From Variovorax sp. PMC12 (GTDB lineage: Bacteria > Pseudomonadota > Gammaproteobacteria > Burkholderiales > Burkholderiaceae_C): a DNA stretch of 64,000 nt. The notes beneath the pieces are model-generated. The model worked only from the letters and a program-made list of their open reading frames with translations, was not told where the DNA came from and searched no databases. The translations under genes and the position numbers were made by a program. Shown here piece after piece: positions 26,103 to 34,222 of this stretch; positions within the stretch are counted from its first letter, which is position 1; every line of letters starts with the position of its first letter. The stretch lies in contig NZ_CP027773.1 in NCBI RefSeq assembly GCF_003019815.1, forward strand, positions 5,635,501-5,699,500. The letters are read 5' to 3'.

Positions 26103-26588
26103 TCAGTCGCGGAAATTATTGAACGTGAGCGGCATGTCGGGCACGTCCTTTTTGATGAGGGCCATGGCCGCCTGCAGGTCGTCGCGCTTGGCGCCGGTGA
26201 TGCGCACCGCGTCGCCCTGGATCGCCGCCTGCACCTTGAGCTTGCTGTCCTTGACGATGCGGGTGATCTTCTTGGCCTGCTCACTCTCGATGCCGCTCTT
26301 GACCTTGATGACCTGCTTGACCTTGTCGCCGCCCATCTTCTGCACGTCGCCCTTGTCGAGGAAACGCACGTCGACGCTGCGCTTGGTGAGCTTGCTGCGA
26401 AGGATGTCTTCGACCTGCACGAGCTGGAACTCGGCGTCGCCGATCATGGTGATCTCCTTGTCCTTGAGCTCGACGGCAGCGGACGTGCCCTTGAAGTCGA
26501 AGCGCGTCGCGATCTCCTTGGCGGTGTTTTCGACCGCGTTCTTCACTTCGGGCAGATTGGGCTCGCAGACGGTATCGAAGGACGGCAT
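26103..26588 (-). CDS. YajQ-family nucleotide/cyclic-di-GMP binding protein
   Basis: 161 residues, full YajQ length, starting M-P-S-F-D. Conserved F-D-F-K-G-T, L-R-S-K-L, and K-D-V-P-D-M-P-L-x-F-N-N-F-R-D at the end. Relatives bind nucleic acid or c-di-GMP (Xanthomonas XC_3703) and act with transcription factors. Located 11 bp upstream of the protease gene on the same strand and divergent from murB. Confidence 0.92.
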   Translation of the reverse strand: MPSFDTVCEPNLPEVKNAVENTAKEIATRFDFKGTSAAVELKDKEITMIGDAEFQLVQVEDILRSKLTKRSVDVRFLDKGDVQKMGGDKVKQVIKVKSGIESEQAKKITRIVKDSKLKVQAAIQGDAVRITGAKRDDLQAAMALIKKDVPDMPLTFNNFRD

Positions 26589-26633
26589 TGACTCTCTCCT
26601 GAATTCACTGATGCTGGATGCGACAATTCTCCC

Positions 26634-27686
26634 ATGATCGTGGAGTCCAACGTCCCGCTGCAGCCCTACAACAGCTTTGGCATCGTCGCACGCGCGCAGC
26701 ATCTTGCGCGCATCACCGGCGAGGCCGACCTGGCCGCGCTGCGCGCCGATGCGCAGTGGCGCGACGCGCCGCGTTTCGTGCTGGGCGGCGGCAGCAACAT
26801 CGTGCTCACAGGCGACGTCAAGCCGCTGGTGCTGAAGGTCGAGATCAAGGGCCTGCGGCTGGTGGAAGAAACCCCGCGCGCCTGGATCGTCGAGGCCGGC
26901 GCTGGCGAAATCTGGCACGACGCGGTCGAATGGATGGTGCGCAACGGCTACCCGGGGCTCGAGAACCTCGCGCTGATCCCGGGCACCGTGGGCGGCTCGC
27001 CGGTGCAGAACATCGGCGCCTACGGGGTCGAGCTGCAAGACCGCTTCGAGTCGCTCGATGCCTACGACCTGGAAACCGGCCGCAGTTTCACGCTCGACGC
27101 GGCCCAATGCGCCTTCGGCTACCGCGATTCCGTGTTCAAGCATGCGCGCAGCGGCCCCAACGACTTCGGGCTGGCGGGCAGGGCGGTGATCACCCGGGTG
27201 CGCTTCCGGCTGCCCAAGCCGTGGAAGGCCGTGGTCGGCTATCTCGACCTGGAGCGCAAGATGGAGGAAACCGGCAACTTCACGCCGAGCGCACTCGACA
27301 TCTTCGAATGGATCTGCGCCATCCGCCGCGCCAAGCTGCCCGACTGGCGGGTGCTGGGCAACGCCGGCAGCTTCTTCAAGAACCCGACGGTCACGCCCGA
27401 GCAATGCGCCGACATCATCGCGCGCGACCCCAAGATCGTTCACTACCCGATGGACGACGGCAGCATCAAGCTGGCGGCCGGCTGGCTCATCGACGCCTGC
27501 GGCTGGAAGGGCAAGTCGGTCGGCAACGCCGGCGTGTACGAGAAACAGGCGCTGGTGCTGGTCAACCGCGGCGGCACCGAGAACCCGGTGACCGGCGGCG
27601 AGGTGATGACGCTCGCCAAGGCCATCCAGACCAGCGTGTACGAGCGTTTCGGCATCCGCCTGGAGCCGGAGCCGGTGGTGGTCTGA
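26634..27686 (+). CDS. murB: UDP-N-acetylenolpyruvoylglucosamine reductase
   Basis: 350 residues, type I MurB. Reduces UDP-GlcNAc-enolpyruvate to UDP-MurNAc with NADPH and FAD in peptidoglycan synthesis. FAD-binding R-F-V-L-G-G-G-S-N, A-L-I-P-G-T-V-G-G-S-P-V-Q-N-I-G-A-Y-G, catalytic serine in G-N-A-G-S-F-F-K-N-P, and the A-A-G-W-L-I-D segment. Start 26634 is 45 bp from the divergent yajQ start. Confidence 0.96.
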   Translation: MIVESNVPLQPYNSFGIVARAQHLARITGEADLAALRADAQWRDAPRFVLGGGSNIVLTGDVKPLVLKVEIKGLRLVEETPRAWIVEAGAGEIWHDAVEWMVRNGYPGLENLALIPGTVGGSPVQNIGAYGVELQDRFESLDAYDLETGRSFTLDAAQCAFGYRDSVFKHARSGPNDFGLAGRAVITRVRFRLPKPWKAVVGYLDLERKMEETGNFTPSALDIFEWICAIRRAKLPDWRVLGNAGSFFKNPTVTPEQCADIIARDPKIVHYPMDDGSIKLAAGWLIDACGWKGKSVGNAGVYEKQALVLVNRGGTENPVTGGEVMTLAKAIQTSVYERFGIRLEPEPVVV

Positions 27687-27696
27687 GCCCGCGGGA

Positions 27697-28542
27697 ATGG
27701 ATCTCGACTTTCTCCAGCTGAACTACCGGCGGCGCATTGCCGCCCTGGTATGGGCTCGCCGCGCGGTGCCGGTCGTCGCGCTGCTCGCGTTGTTCCTGGG
27801 CTCGCGCCGCTGGGGCTCGATGGTGGTGGTGATCTTGGTGGCGCTGCTGTTCGCGGCGGTGCTCAGGTTCCTCGAAACCAGCCTGCGGCGCCAGTTCATC
27901 CGCGAAGCGCGGCTGCCGGCTTTTCTCGTCGGCAAGCTGTGTCAGGCGCATCCGCAGCTCAGCCGGCGCGACGCCGAACTGGTGCTGCGCGGCCTGCGCC
28001 AGTTCTTCATGGCGCACCTTCGCAGCGACCGCAAGTTCGTGGCCATGCCCTCGAAGGTCGTCGATACGGCCTGGCACGAGTTCATCCTGCACACGCAGGG
28101 CTACCAGAACTGGTGCAAGGCGGCGTTCGGCGGCATGCTGCATCACAGCCCGGCCGAGGTGCTGGGCCGCGACCCCAAGCGCAACGACGGACTGCGCCGC
28201 ACCTGGTACTGGGCCTGCAAGGAAGAGAGCATCGATCCGCGCAAGCCGGCGCGGCTGCCGCTGCTGTTTGCGCTGGACGTCAAGTTCGCGATCGACGGCG
28301 GTTTCCACTATGTGCCCGACTGCCGGGCGGTCGAGCGGCACATCGGCTCCGACGCCCATTGCGGCACGAGCTTCGGGGAGTCGTCCTCTTCGGATGGCGG
28401 CAGCTCGGGCGATGCCGGCGGCTTCGGCGGCTGCGAGTCGAGCAGCGGCGGCGGCGATGGTGGCTCCAGCGACGGCGGAGGCTCGTCCGACGGCGGCGGG
28501 GGCTGTGGCGGCGGCTGCGGTGGAGGTGGCGGCGGGGATTGA
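27697..28542 (+). CDS. Membrane protein with GRDP-like domain and Gly/Ser/Cys-rich tail
   Basis: 281 residues. Two adjacent hydrophobic segments around residues 22-55, then a cytoplasmic domain with V-V-D-T-A-W-H-E-F-I-L-H and H-H-S-P, which resembles the glycine-rich domain-containing protein (DUF1399/GRDP) core. The last ~60 residues are almost only glycine, serine, aspartate and cysteine, ending C-G-G-G-C-G-G-G-G-G-G-D, a compositional match to the glycine-rich part of that family. Function unknown. Starts 10 bp after murB; a terminator follows. Confidence 0.75.
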   Translation: MDLDFLQLNYRRRIAALVWARRAVPVVALLALFLGSRRWGSMVVVILVALLFAAVLRFLETSLRRQFIREARLPAFLVGKLCQAHPQLSRRDAELVLRGLRQFFMAHLRSDRKFVAMPSKVVDTAWHEFILHTQGYQNWCKAAFGGMLHHSPAEVLGRDPKRNDGLRRTWYWACKEESIDPRKPARLPLLFALDVKFAIDGGFHYVPDCRAVERHIGSDAHCGTSFGESSSSDGGSSGDAGGFGGCESSSGGGDGGSSDGGGSSDGGGGCGGGCGGGGGGD

Positions 28543-28561
28543 ACTCCGTGCCCCAACGAAA

Positions 28562-28581
28562 ACGGGCCCCGAGGGGCCCGT
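28562..28581 (+). terminator. Hairpin terminator after GRDP-like gene
   Basis: Arms ACGGGCCCC (28562-28570) and GGGGCCCGT (28573-28581), followed by a weak T-rich tract (CGTCGTTT). It lies between this plus-strand gene and the converging argG, so it may serve both. Confidence 0.65.
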
Positions 28582-28618
28582 CGTCGTTTCTGCCCCGCAC
28601 CGAGGCAGGGACCGGCGA

Positions 28619-29959
28619 TCAGCTCGCGTCGCCGTCGTTGGCCAGCTTCGGCAGCGATGCGCCTTCGTTCGGCGACAGCAGGCCGACCTGCGTGTAGATG
28701 CCGAGCTTCTCACGCGTGTCGGCGATGTCGAGGTTGCGCATCGTCAGCTGGCCGATGCGGTCCAGCGGCGTGAACGCGCCCTCGACCTTTTCCATGCTCA
28801 GGCGCTCGGGCTTGTACGTCAGGTTGGCCGACTCGGTGTTCATGATCGAGTAGTCGTTGCCGCGGCGCAGCTCGACGGTCACCTCGCCGGTGATGGCGCG
28901 AGCCACCCAGCGCTGCGCGGTCTCGCGCAGCATGATGGCCTGCGGGTCGAACCAGCGGCCCTGGTAGAGCAGGCGGCCGAGCTTGCGGCCATTGTCGCGG
29001 TACTGCTCGATGGTGTCCTCGTTGTGGATGCCGGTGACGAGGCGCTCGTAGGCGATGAACAGCAGCGCGAGGCCGGGAGCCTCGTAGATGCCGCGGCTCT
29101 TGGCCTCGATGATGCGGTTCTCGATCTGGTCGCTCATGCCCAGGCCGTGGCGGCCGCCGATGCGGTTGGCTTCGAGGATCAGATCGACCAGGCTCGAATA
29201 GCGCACGCCGTTCAGCGCAACGGGCACGCCTTCTTCGAAGCGCACCGAAACGGTCTCGCGCTTGACTTCGACTTCGTCTTTCCAGAAGGCCACGCCCATG
29301 ATGGGCTGAACGATCTGGATGCCGCTGTTCAGGTGCTCGAGGTCCTTGGCCTCGTGCGTGGCACCGAGCATGTTGGAGTCGGTCGAGTAGGCCTTCTCGG
29401 CCGACATCTTGTAGGCGAAGCCGGCCTTCTGCATGAACGCCGACATTTCGGCGCGGCCGCCCAGCTCGTCGATGAAGACCTGGTCGAGCCAGGGCTTGTA
29501 GATCTTGAGGTTGGGGTTGGTCAGCAGGCCGTAGCGGTAGAAGCGCTCGATGTCGTTGCCCTTGTAGGTGCTGCCGTCGCCCCAGATGTTGACGTCGTCT
29601 TCCTTCATGGCCGACACCAGCATCGTGCCCGTGACGGCGCGGCCCAGCGGCGTGGTGTTGAAGTAGGTCACGCCAGCGGTGGTCACGTGGAAGGCGCCGG
29701 CCTGCAGGGCGGCAATGCCTTCGTTGGCCAGTTGCACGCGGCAGTCGATCAGGCGGGCGTTCTCGGCGCCGTAGAGCATCGCCTTGCGCGGGATCTCGTC
29801 GTAGTCGGGCTCGTCGGGCTGGCCGAGGTTGGCGGTGTAGGCGTAGGGAATGGCGCCTTTGTTGCGCATCCAGTGCAGCGCCGCGCTGGTGTCCAGGCCG
29901 CCCGAGAAGGCGATGCCGACCTTCTGGCCGGCGGGTACGTTTTGGAGGATGGTCGACAT
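28619..29959 (-). CDS. argG: Argininosuccinate synthase
   Basis: 446 residues, the long E. coli-type form. Joins citrulline and aspartate with ATP in arginine synthesis. P-loop-like A-F-S-G-G-L-D-T-S-A near the N-terminus, Y-A-Y-T-A-N-L-G-Q-P-D-E-P-D-Y-D typical of the long form, and G-D-G-S-T-Y-K-G-N-D-I-E-R-F. Start ATG at 29959 gives M-S-T-I-L-Q-N. ppnP starts upstream on the same strand with 13 bp between. Confidence 0.97.
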   Translation of the reverse strand: MSTILQNVPAGQKVGIAFSGGLDTSAALHWMRNKGAIPYAYTANLGQPDEPDYDEIPRKAMLYGAENARLIDCRVQLANEGIAALQAGAFHVTTAGVTYFNTTPLGRAVTGTMLVSAMKEDDVNIWGDGSTYKGNDIERFYRYGLLTNPNLKIYKPWLDQVFIDELGGRAEMSAFMQKAGFAYKMSAEKAYSTDSNMLGATHEAKDLEHLNSGIQIVQPIMGVAFWKDEVEVKRETVSVRFEEGVPVALNGVRYSSLVDLILEANRIGGRHGLGMSDQIENRIIEAKSRGIYEAPGLALLFIAYERLVTGIHNEDTIEQYRDNGRKLGRLLYQGRWFDPQAIMLRETAQRWVARAITGEVTVELRRGNDYSIMNTESANLTYKPERLSMEKVEGAFTPLDRIGQLTMRNLDIADTREKLGIYTQVGLLSPNEGASLPKLANDGDAS

Positions 29960-29972
29960 GTCGGGTCCCGGT

Positions 29973-30299
29973 TCAGCCGAAATGGCAGATGTAGCTGTAG
30001 GGCTCGCCGCTGACGCGGATCTGGAAGCTGGAGTTGCCGGGCACGCTGAACTTCTGGCCGGGGCCCGAGGCAATCCATTCGCTGGTGCCCGCGAGCTGGT
30101 ATTCGCAGCTGCCGCCGGTGCCTTCCATGATTTCAGGCGCGCCGGTATTGAAGGTGAGGGTGGACGGCAGGATCACGCCGACCGACTTCTTGGTGCCGTC
30201 CGCCAGCGTGAGGTTGTGGCTCACGCATTTGCCGTCGAAGTACACATTGGCCTTGGTGGCCACTGCGGCGCTGTTGATTGTGTCGGTAGTCGTCGTCAT
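29973..30299 (-). CDS. ppnP: Pyrimidine/purine nucleoside phosphorylase (PpnP, DUF1255)
   Basis: 108 residues, single cupin domain. PpnP phosphorolyses a broad range of nucleosides to base and ribose 1-phosphate. Family blocks: A-N-V-Y-F-D-G-K-C-V-S-H, V-G-V-I-L-P-S-x-L-T-F-N-T, P-E-I-M-E, F-x-V-P-x-N-S-S-F. Start at 30299; the longer reading adds an Arg-rich stretch without similarity. Same strand as argG, probably one transcript. Confidence 0.9.
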   Translation of the reverse strand: MTTTTDTINSAAVATKANVYFDGKCVSHNLTLADGTKKSVGVILPSTLTFNTGAPEIMEGTGGSCEYQLAGTSEWIASGPGQKFSVPGNSSFQIRVSGEPYSYICHFG

Positions 30300-30414
30300 T
30301 GGGTGGCGCCGGCGCGCAAGCGGTCGGCGAATCGAGGACGCACCGCACCAGCGGCGCACCCGTCAAGGGTTGGAAAAGTCCTCGATTTTAGGGGCTCGAC
30401 GGGCCCCCGCCCGC

Positions 30415-30996
30415 TCAGCGGTGCCAGCCGCCGCGGAAACCGCCCCAGCCGCCGCGGTGGTAGCCGCCGCCCCAGCCACGCGAATAGCCGAGGTTCAGCG
30501 AGATGCCGACCGGCGGATAGGCGTATGGATAGCCGTAGCCATAGAAGGGGTCCACATACACCGGTGCCGCGTAGACGGGCGCCGGCTGCACGTACACGGG
30601 CGCGGGAGCGCTCGCGCCGACCACCACGCCGGGTTCGGGCACGACGTTGTCCCACGGGGAGCCGCCGCCGCCGCTGCCGCTGGCTTCGACCGGATAGGTC
30701 TGGACCTGTCCCTGCGGGGCCACCGGCGAGGTCACGACGCCATACGAAGACGCCTGGACCGCGATGGTCGCGCCGGGCCGGGTGTTCGTGCGGGTGGTGT
30801 ACTGCTGGCCGTTGTACTCGTAGGTAACGTTGTAGCTGACATCGCTACCAGTCGTTTCGCGGATCGGCGTGGCGGAAATCACCCGTGCCTGGACGACCTG
30901 GCCTTGCTGTTGCTGCGCGTGCACGAGGCCCGTGCCAACCGCCAGCGCGCCGGCCATCGAGATGCCGGCAAGGGTGCGAAAAACGTGTCTGTTCAT
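30415..30996 (-). CDS. Exported hypothetical protein with Gly/Trp/His-rich C-terminus
   Basis: 193 residues. Signal peptide 1-27 (ends V-H-A-Q). Residues ~35-100 read as a conserved outer-membrane-associated segment found in many Burkholderiales (A-R-V-I-S-A-T-P-I, Y-N-V-T-Y-E-Y-N-G-Q-Q-Y). A proline/valine/tyrosine region and a C-terminus of W-G-G-G-Y-H-R-G-G-W-G-G-F-R-G-G-W-H-R follow. No function can be assigned. Confidence 0.75.
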   Translation of the reverse strand: MNRHVFRTLAGISMAGALAVGTGLVHAQQQQGQVVQARVISATPIRETTGSDVSYNVTYEYNGQQYTTRTNTRPGATIAVQASSYGVVTSPVAPQGQVQTYPVEASGSGGGGSPWDNVVPEPGVVVGASAPAPVYVQPAPVYAAPVYVDPFYGYGYPYAYPPVGISLNLGYSRGWGGGYHRGGWGGFRGGWHR

Positions 30997-31053
30997 GTTG
31001 GTCTCTCCTGCGGATGCCGGTTGGACGGCCCGCCGCAAGGCGGGTTCCGGCAT

Positions 31054-31410
31054 TTACACGGCCTTCACAGCGGCCCAGGCCTCGGCATCGAAGCCCGTGG
31101 TGACCGGCTTTTTCGGGCCCCAGTCGACCACCGGCCGCTTGATGAGGCTGGGGTTGGCCAGCAGCACCGGGCGGGCGGAGGCGGCATCGGTCACGCCTTC
31201 GCGCGTGGCTTCGTCCAGCTTGCGCCAGGTGGTGCCCTTGCGGTTGACCAGGGCCTCCCAGCCCGGTTTCTTCAGCCACTGGTCGAGTTCGGCTTCGGGC
31301 ACGCCCTGTTTCTTGAAATCGTGGAAGGTGTAGGCCACGCCATGTTCGTCGAGCCAGGCGCGAGCGCGCTTGACGGTGTCGCAGTTCGGAATGCCGTATA
31401 GGGTTGTCAT
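31054..31410 (-). CDS. ArsC/Spx-family reductase (YffB-like)
   Basis: 118 residues, thioredoxin-like fold. N-terminal L-Y-G-I-P-N-C-D-T-V-K-R-A has the single active cysteine of the YffB subgroup (no CXXC). Middle F-H-D-F-K-K-Q-G-V, and K-R-P-V-V near the C-terminus, are typical. YffB relatives interact with glutathione; a real arsenate reductase role is unlikely, as there are no ars genes. Divergent from folC, 48 bp apart. Confidence 0.88.
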   Translation of the reverse strand: MTTLYGIPNCDTVKRARAWLDEHGVAYTFHDFKKQGVPEAELDQWLKKPGWEALVNRKGTTWRKLDEATREGVTDAASARPVLLANPSLIKRPVVDWGPKKPVTTGFDAEAWAAVKAV

Positions 31411-31458
31411 GGCCGCGATGATGCCCCGGCGCGCGGGTCGGCGACAATCCCGGCCTCC

Positions 31459-32754
31459 ATGGAAACCCTTAACGACTGGCTCGCCCGCGCCGAGCAACTG
31501 CATCCCAAGAACATCGAGCTCGGGCTCGATCGCGCCAAAGAAATGGCGCAGCGCCTCGGCCTGCGCTTCGGCTGCCCCGTCATCACCGTGGCCGGCACCA
31601 ACGGCAAGGGGTCGACCTGCGCGATGCTCGAGTCGATCCTCACGCACGCGGGCTACCGCACGGCGGTCTTCACGTCGCCGCACCTGGTGCGCTTCGAAGA
31701 GCGGCTGCGGCTCAAGGGCGAGGCCGTCGATGCTTCCAAACTGATAGCAAGCTTCGATGTGGTCGAAAAAGTGCGCGGCGACATGCCACTGACCTACTTC
31801 GAGTTCACCACCCTCGGCATCCTGCATTGCATGATCGAGGAAAAGCCCGACGTGGCAATTCTCGAAGTCGGCCTGGGCGGGCGGCTCGATGCAGTGAACA
31901 TCATCGACACAGACTGCGCGGTCATCACCAGCATCGACCTCGACCACATGGAATACCTCGGCCCCGACCGCGAAAGCATCGGCTTCGAGAAGGCCGGCAT
32001 CATGCGCGCGGGCAAGCCGGTCATCGTGAGCGACCCGATGCCGCCGCAGAGCGTGATCGACCATGCCAATGCCATCGGTGCCGACCTCTGGCGCTTCGGC
32101 ACCGACTTCAACGTGTCCGGCGACAAGCAGCAGTGGGGCTGGTCGGGCCGCGGCCGGCGCTATAGCGGGCTGGCCTACCCGGCGCTGCGCGGCGCCAACC
32201 AGCTCATCAATGCCGCGGGCGTGCTCGCGGCGCTGGAGGCCCTGCGGCCCCAGTTGCCGATCACGGCGCAGGCGGTGCGCAACGGGCTGGCCATGGTCGA
32301 GCTGCCGGGACGTTTCCAGATCGTGCCGGGCGAGCCCGCGCTGGTGCTCGACGTGGCGCACAACGCCCACGCCGTGGCCGCGCTGGCCGAGAACCTGGAC
32401 GCGATGGGCTTCTATCCCACCACGCACGGCGTGTTCGGCGTCATGGCCGACAAGGACCTGGCACCGATCCTCGCGCGCATCGGCCCGCTGATCGACCGCT
32501 GGTACTTCACCGACCTGCCCACGCCGCGCGCCGCCAAGGCGGCCGATCTTCTCGCTGCCTGGCAGGCCCAGAACAGCCGTGCCGACGCCTCGGGCAGCGT
32601 GCACGCGGGCCCGATGGACGCGTTGCGCGCAGCCATCGAGCAGGCAGGGCCCGCTGATAGAATCGTCGTCTTCGGATCGTTCTTCACCGTGGGTGGCGTG
32701 CTCGAAAACGGCACCCCCCGGCTGCAAGCCAAACACCTGCTGCCAGGCGGCTGA
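31459..32754 (+). CDS. folC: Bifunctional folylpolyglutamate/dihydrofolate synthase
   Basis: 431 residues, Mur-ligase fold. Adds glutamate to dihydropteroate and folates. P-loop V-A-G-T-N-G-K-G-S-T, E-V-G-L-G-G-R-L-D-A-V-N (divalent metal and folate site), and C-terminal-domain motif L-D-V-A-H-N-A-H-A. First gene of the folC/SPOR/cvpA/purF/metZ run; accD, which commonly precedes folC in relatives, is not here. Confidence 0.96.
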   Translation: METLNDWLARAEQLHPKNIELGLDRAKEMAQRLGLRFGCPVITVAGTNGKGSTCAMLESILTHAGYRTAVFTSPHLVRFEERLRLKGEAVDASKLIASFDVVEKVRGDMPLTYFEFTTLGILHCMIEEKPDVAILEVGLGGRLDAVNIIDTDCAVITSIDLDHMEYLGPDRESIGFEKAGIMRAGKPVIVSDPMPPQSVIDHANAIGADLWRFGTDFNVSGDKQQWGWSGRGRRYSGLAYPALRGANQLINAAGVLAALEALRPQLPITAQAVRNGLAMVELPGRFQIVPGEPALVLDVAHNAHAVAALAENLDAMGFYPTTHGVFGVMADKDLAPILARIGPLIDRWYFTDLPTPRAAKAADLLAAWQAQNSRADASGSVHAGPMDALRAAIEQAGPADRIVVFGSFFTVGGVLENGTPRLQAKHLLPGG

Positions 32755-32827
32755 TCGCCGGGCTGTACACACACCCATCGGCACCACCGGGCATAACCTC
32801 GCTGCACTCCTCCAGGGATCGAACTTC

Positions 32828-33706
32828 ATGGCGTTTTTCAAGTTCCGCACGCGCGGCCCGCAAGGCAACGAAGGGCGCAGCGCCCCCGCCGCAGCGCCGG
32901 CGGAAAGTGTCGAAACCATGCGTCGGCGTGCGCGCCACCGGCTGCTCGGCGCGGCCGTTCTGGTGCTGCTGGGCGTCATCGGTTTCCCGCTGCTGTTCGA
33001 CACACAGCCACGGCCGGTGTCGGTAGACATCCCCATCGAGATTCCCGACCGCAACAAGGTCAAGCCGCTGCCCGTGCCCGCCACGCCGGCACCGGCCGTC
33101 AGCACGGCCCCGACCGCGCCCGAAAGCGGCTCGTCGCGTGTCGCTTCGGCTTCTTCGGCCGGAGGCATGATCACCGAGACCGCGGACGGCACCGAAATCG
33201 ATCCCGGCAAGCCGGCCGCCAGCACGCCGCCGGCCGCAGCGGTTCCGGAGCGCAAGCCCGAACCCAAGCCGGAGCCCAAACCCGAACCCAAGCCGGCAGA
33301 GCACAAGCCGGAACCCAAGCCCGAGCCGAAGCCGAAGCCGGAACCCAAGCCCGAAGCCAAGCCCAAGCCGGCAGCCACCGTCGACGACGGCGCCCGGGCC
33401 CGCGCGCTGCTCGAGGGCAAGCCGATCACGGCCGCCGCTGCCGCCACGTCCAAGCCCGCCGCCGCCGACGAGGCCGGTGGCCGCTTCGTGGTGCAGGTGG
33501 GCGCGTTCGCCGATGCCGACAAGGCGCGCGAAGTGCGCCAGAAGCTCGAGCGGGCCGGTCTCAAGACCTATGTGCACGTGGCGAAGACGGCCGACGGCGA
33601 ACGCACGCGTGTGCGTGTCGGCCCCTTCGCCTCGCGTGCCGAGGCCGACCGCGCCGCCGAGAAGGTCAAGGGCTTGTCTTTGTCGGCCGCCATCCTCACG
33701 TTGTAA
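32828..33706 (+). CDS. SPOR-domain cell-division-associated membrane protein (DedD-like)
   Basis: 292 residues. Cytoplasmic N-terminus, one transmembrane helix near residues 38-57 (L-L-G-A-A-V-L-V-L-L-G-V-I-G-F), a long periplasmic linker with a K-P-E-P repeat array (residues ~140-180), and a C-terminal SPOR domain (F-V-V-Q-V-G-A-F...V-R-V-G-P-F) that binds denuded peptidoglycan at the septum. Position between folC and cvpA matches DedD. Confidence 0.9.
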   Translation: MAFFKFRTRGPQGNEGRSAPAAAPAESVETMRRRARHRLLGAAVLVLLGVIGFPLLFDTQPRPVSVDIPIEIPDRNKVKPLPVPATPAPAVSTAPTAPESGSSRVASASSAGGMITETADGTEIDPGKPAASTPPAAAVPERKPEPKPEPKPEPKPAEHKPEPKPEPKPKPEPKPEAKPKPAATVDDGARARALLEGKPITAAAAATSKPAAADEAGGRFVVQVGAFADADKAREVRQKLERAGLKTYVHVAKTADGERTRVRVGPFASRAEADRAAEKVKGLSLSAAILTL

Positions 33707-33724
33707 GAATCTTTTTCGCTTGCC

Positions 33725-34210
33725 GTGGCCCTGTTCGACTGGATCGCCGTTGCGCTCATCGGTGTGTCGATGCTGCTTGGCCTGATGCGCGGGCTGGTGT
33801 TCGAGGTGATATCGCTGATCGGCTGGGTGGCCGCCTTCATTGCCGCCCAGTGGCTGGCTTCAGGCGTGGCGGCATGGTTTCCGTTCGGAGACCCGCAGGG
33901 CGCCTGGCGCTATCCGCTGGCCTTCGTGCTGGTGTTCGTGGCGGTGGCGTTCGGCGTGGGCCTGGTGGCCTCGCTCACGCGCAAGCTGATCACGGTCGTG
34001 GGACTGCGGCCGGTGGATCGTATTTTGGGAGCGGCGTTCGGTGCGGCACGGGGGGCGGTGGCCCTGCTCGTGCTGGCGGTCGTTGTTCATTTGCTGGTGT
34101 TCAGCGACAGTGCCTGGTGGCACGAATCGCGCAGCGCCATTGTTCTCGATGCGGCATTGCAGGGCCTCAAGCCCTCGCTGCCTGAAAAGTTGGCAAGCTA
34201 CCTGCCCTGA
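33725..34210 (+). CDS. cvpA: CvpA-family inner-membrane protein
   Basis: 161 residues, four hydrophobic segments, beginning with the D-W-I-A-V-A-L-I-G-V-S segment and R-G-L-V-F-E-V typical of CvpA. Needed for colicin V production and envelope homeostasis in E. coli; exact role unclear. GTG start at 33725; no suitable ATG nearby. Directly precedes purF, 12 bp apart, as in most proteobacteria. Confidence 0.93.
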   Translation: MALFDWIAVALIGVSMLLGLMRGLVFEVISLIGWVAAFIAAQWLASGVAAWFPFGDPQGAWRYPLAFVLVFVAVAFGVGLVASLTRKLITVVGLRPVDRILGAAFGAARGAVALLVLAVVVHLLVFSDSAWWHESRSAIVLDAALQGLKPSLPEKLASYLP

Positions 34211-34222
34211 GAGGAATCGTTC

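Noticed and set aside
31054..31410. Arsenate reductase for arsenic resistance
   Set aside because: YffB-type sequence with no ars genes nearby; resistance role not supported.
33240..33370. Repeated AAGCCCGA/AAGCCGGA array as a possible CRISPR or satellite
   Set aside because: It encodes the K-P-E-P linker of the SPOR protein in frame; no spacers.
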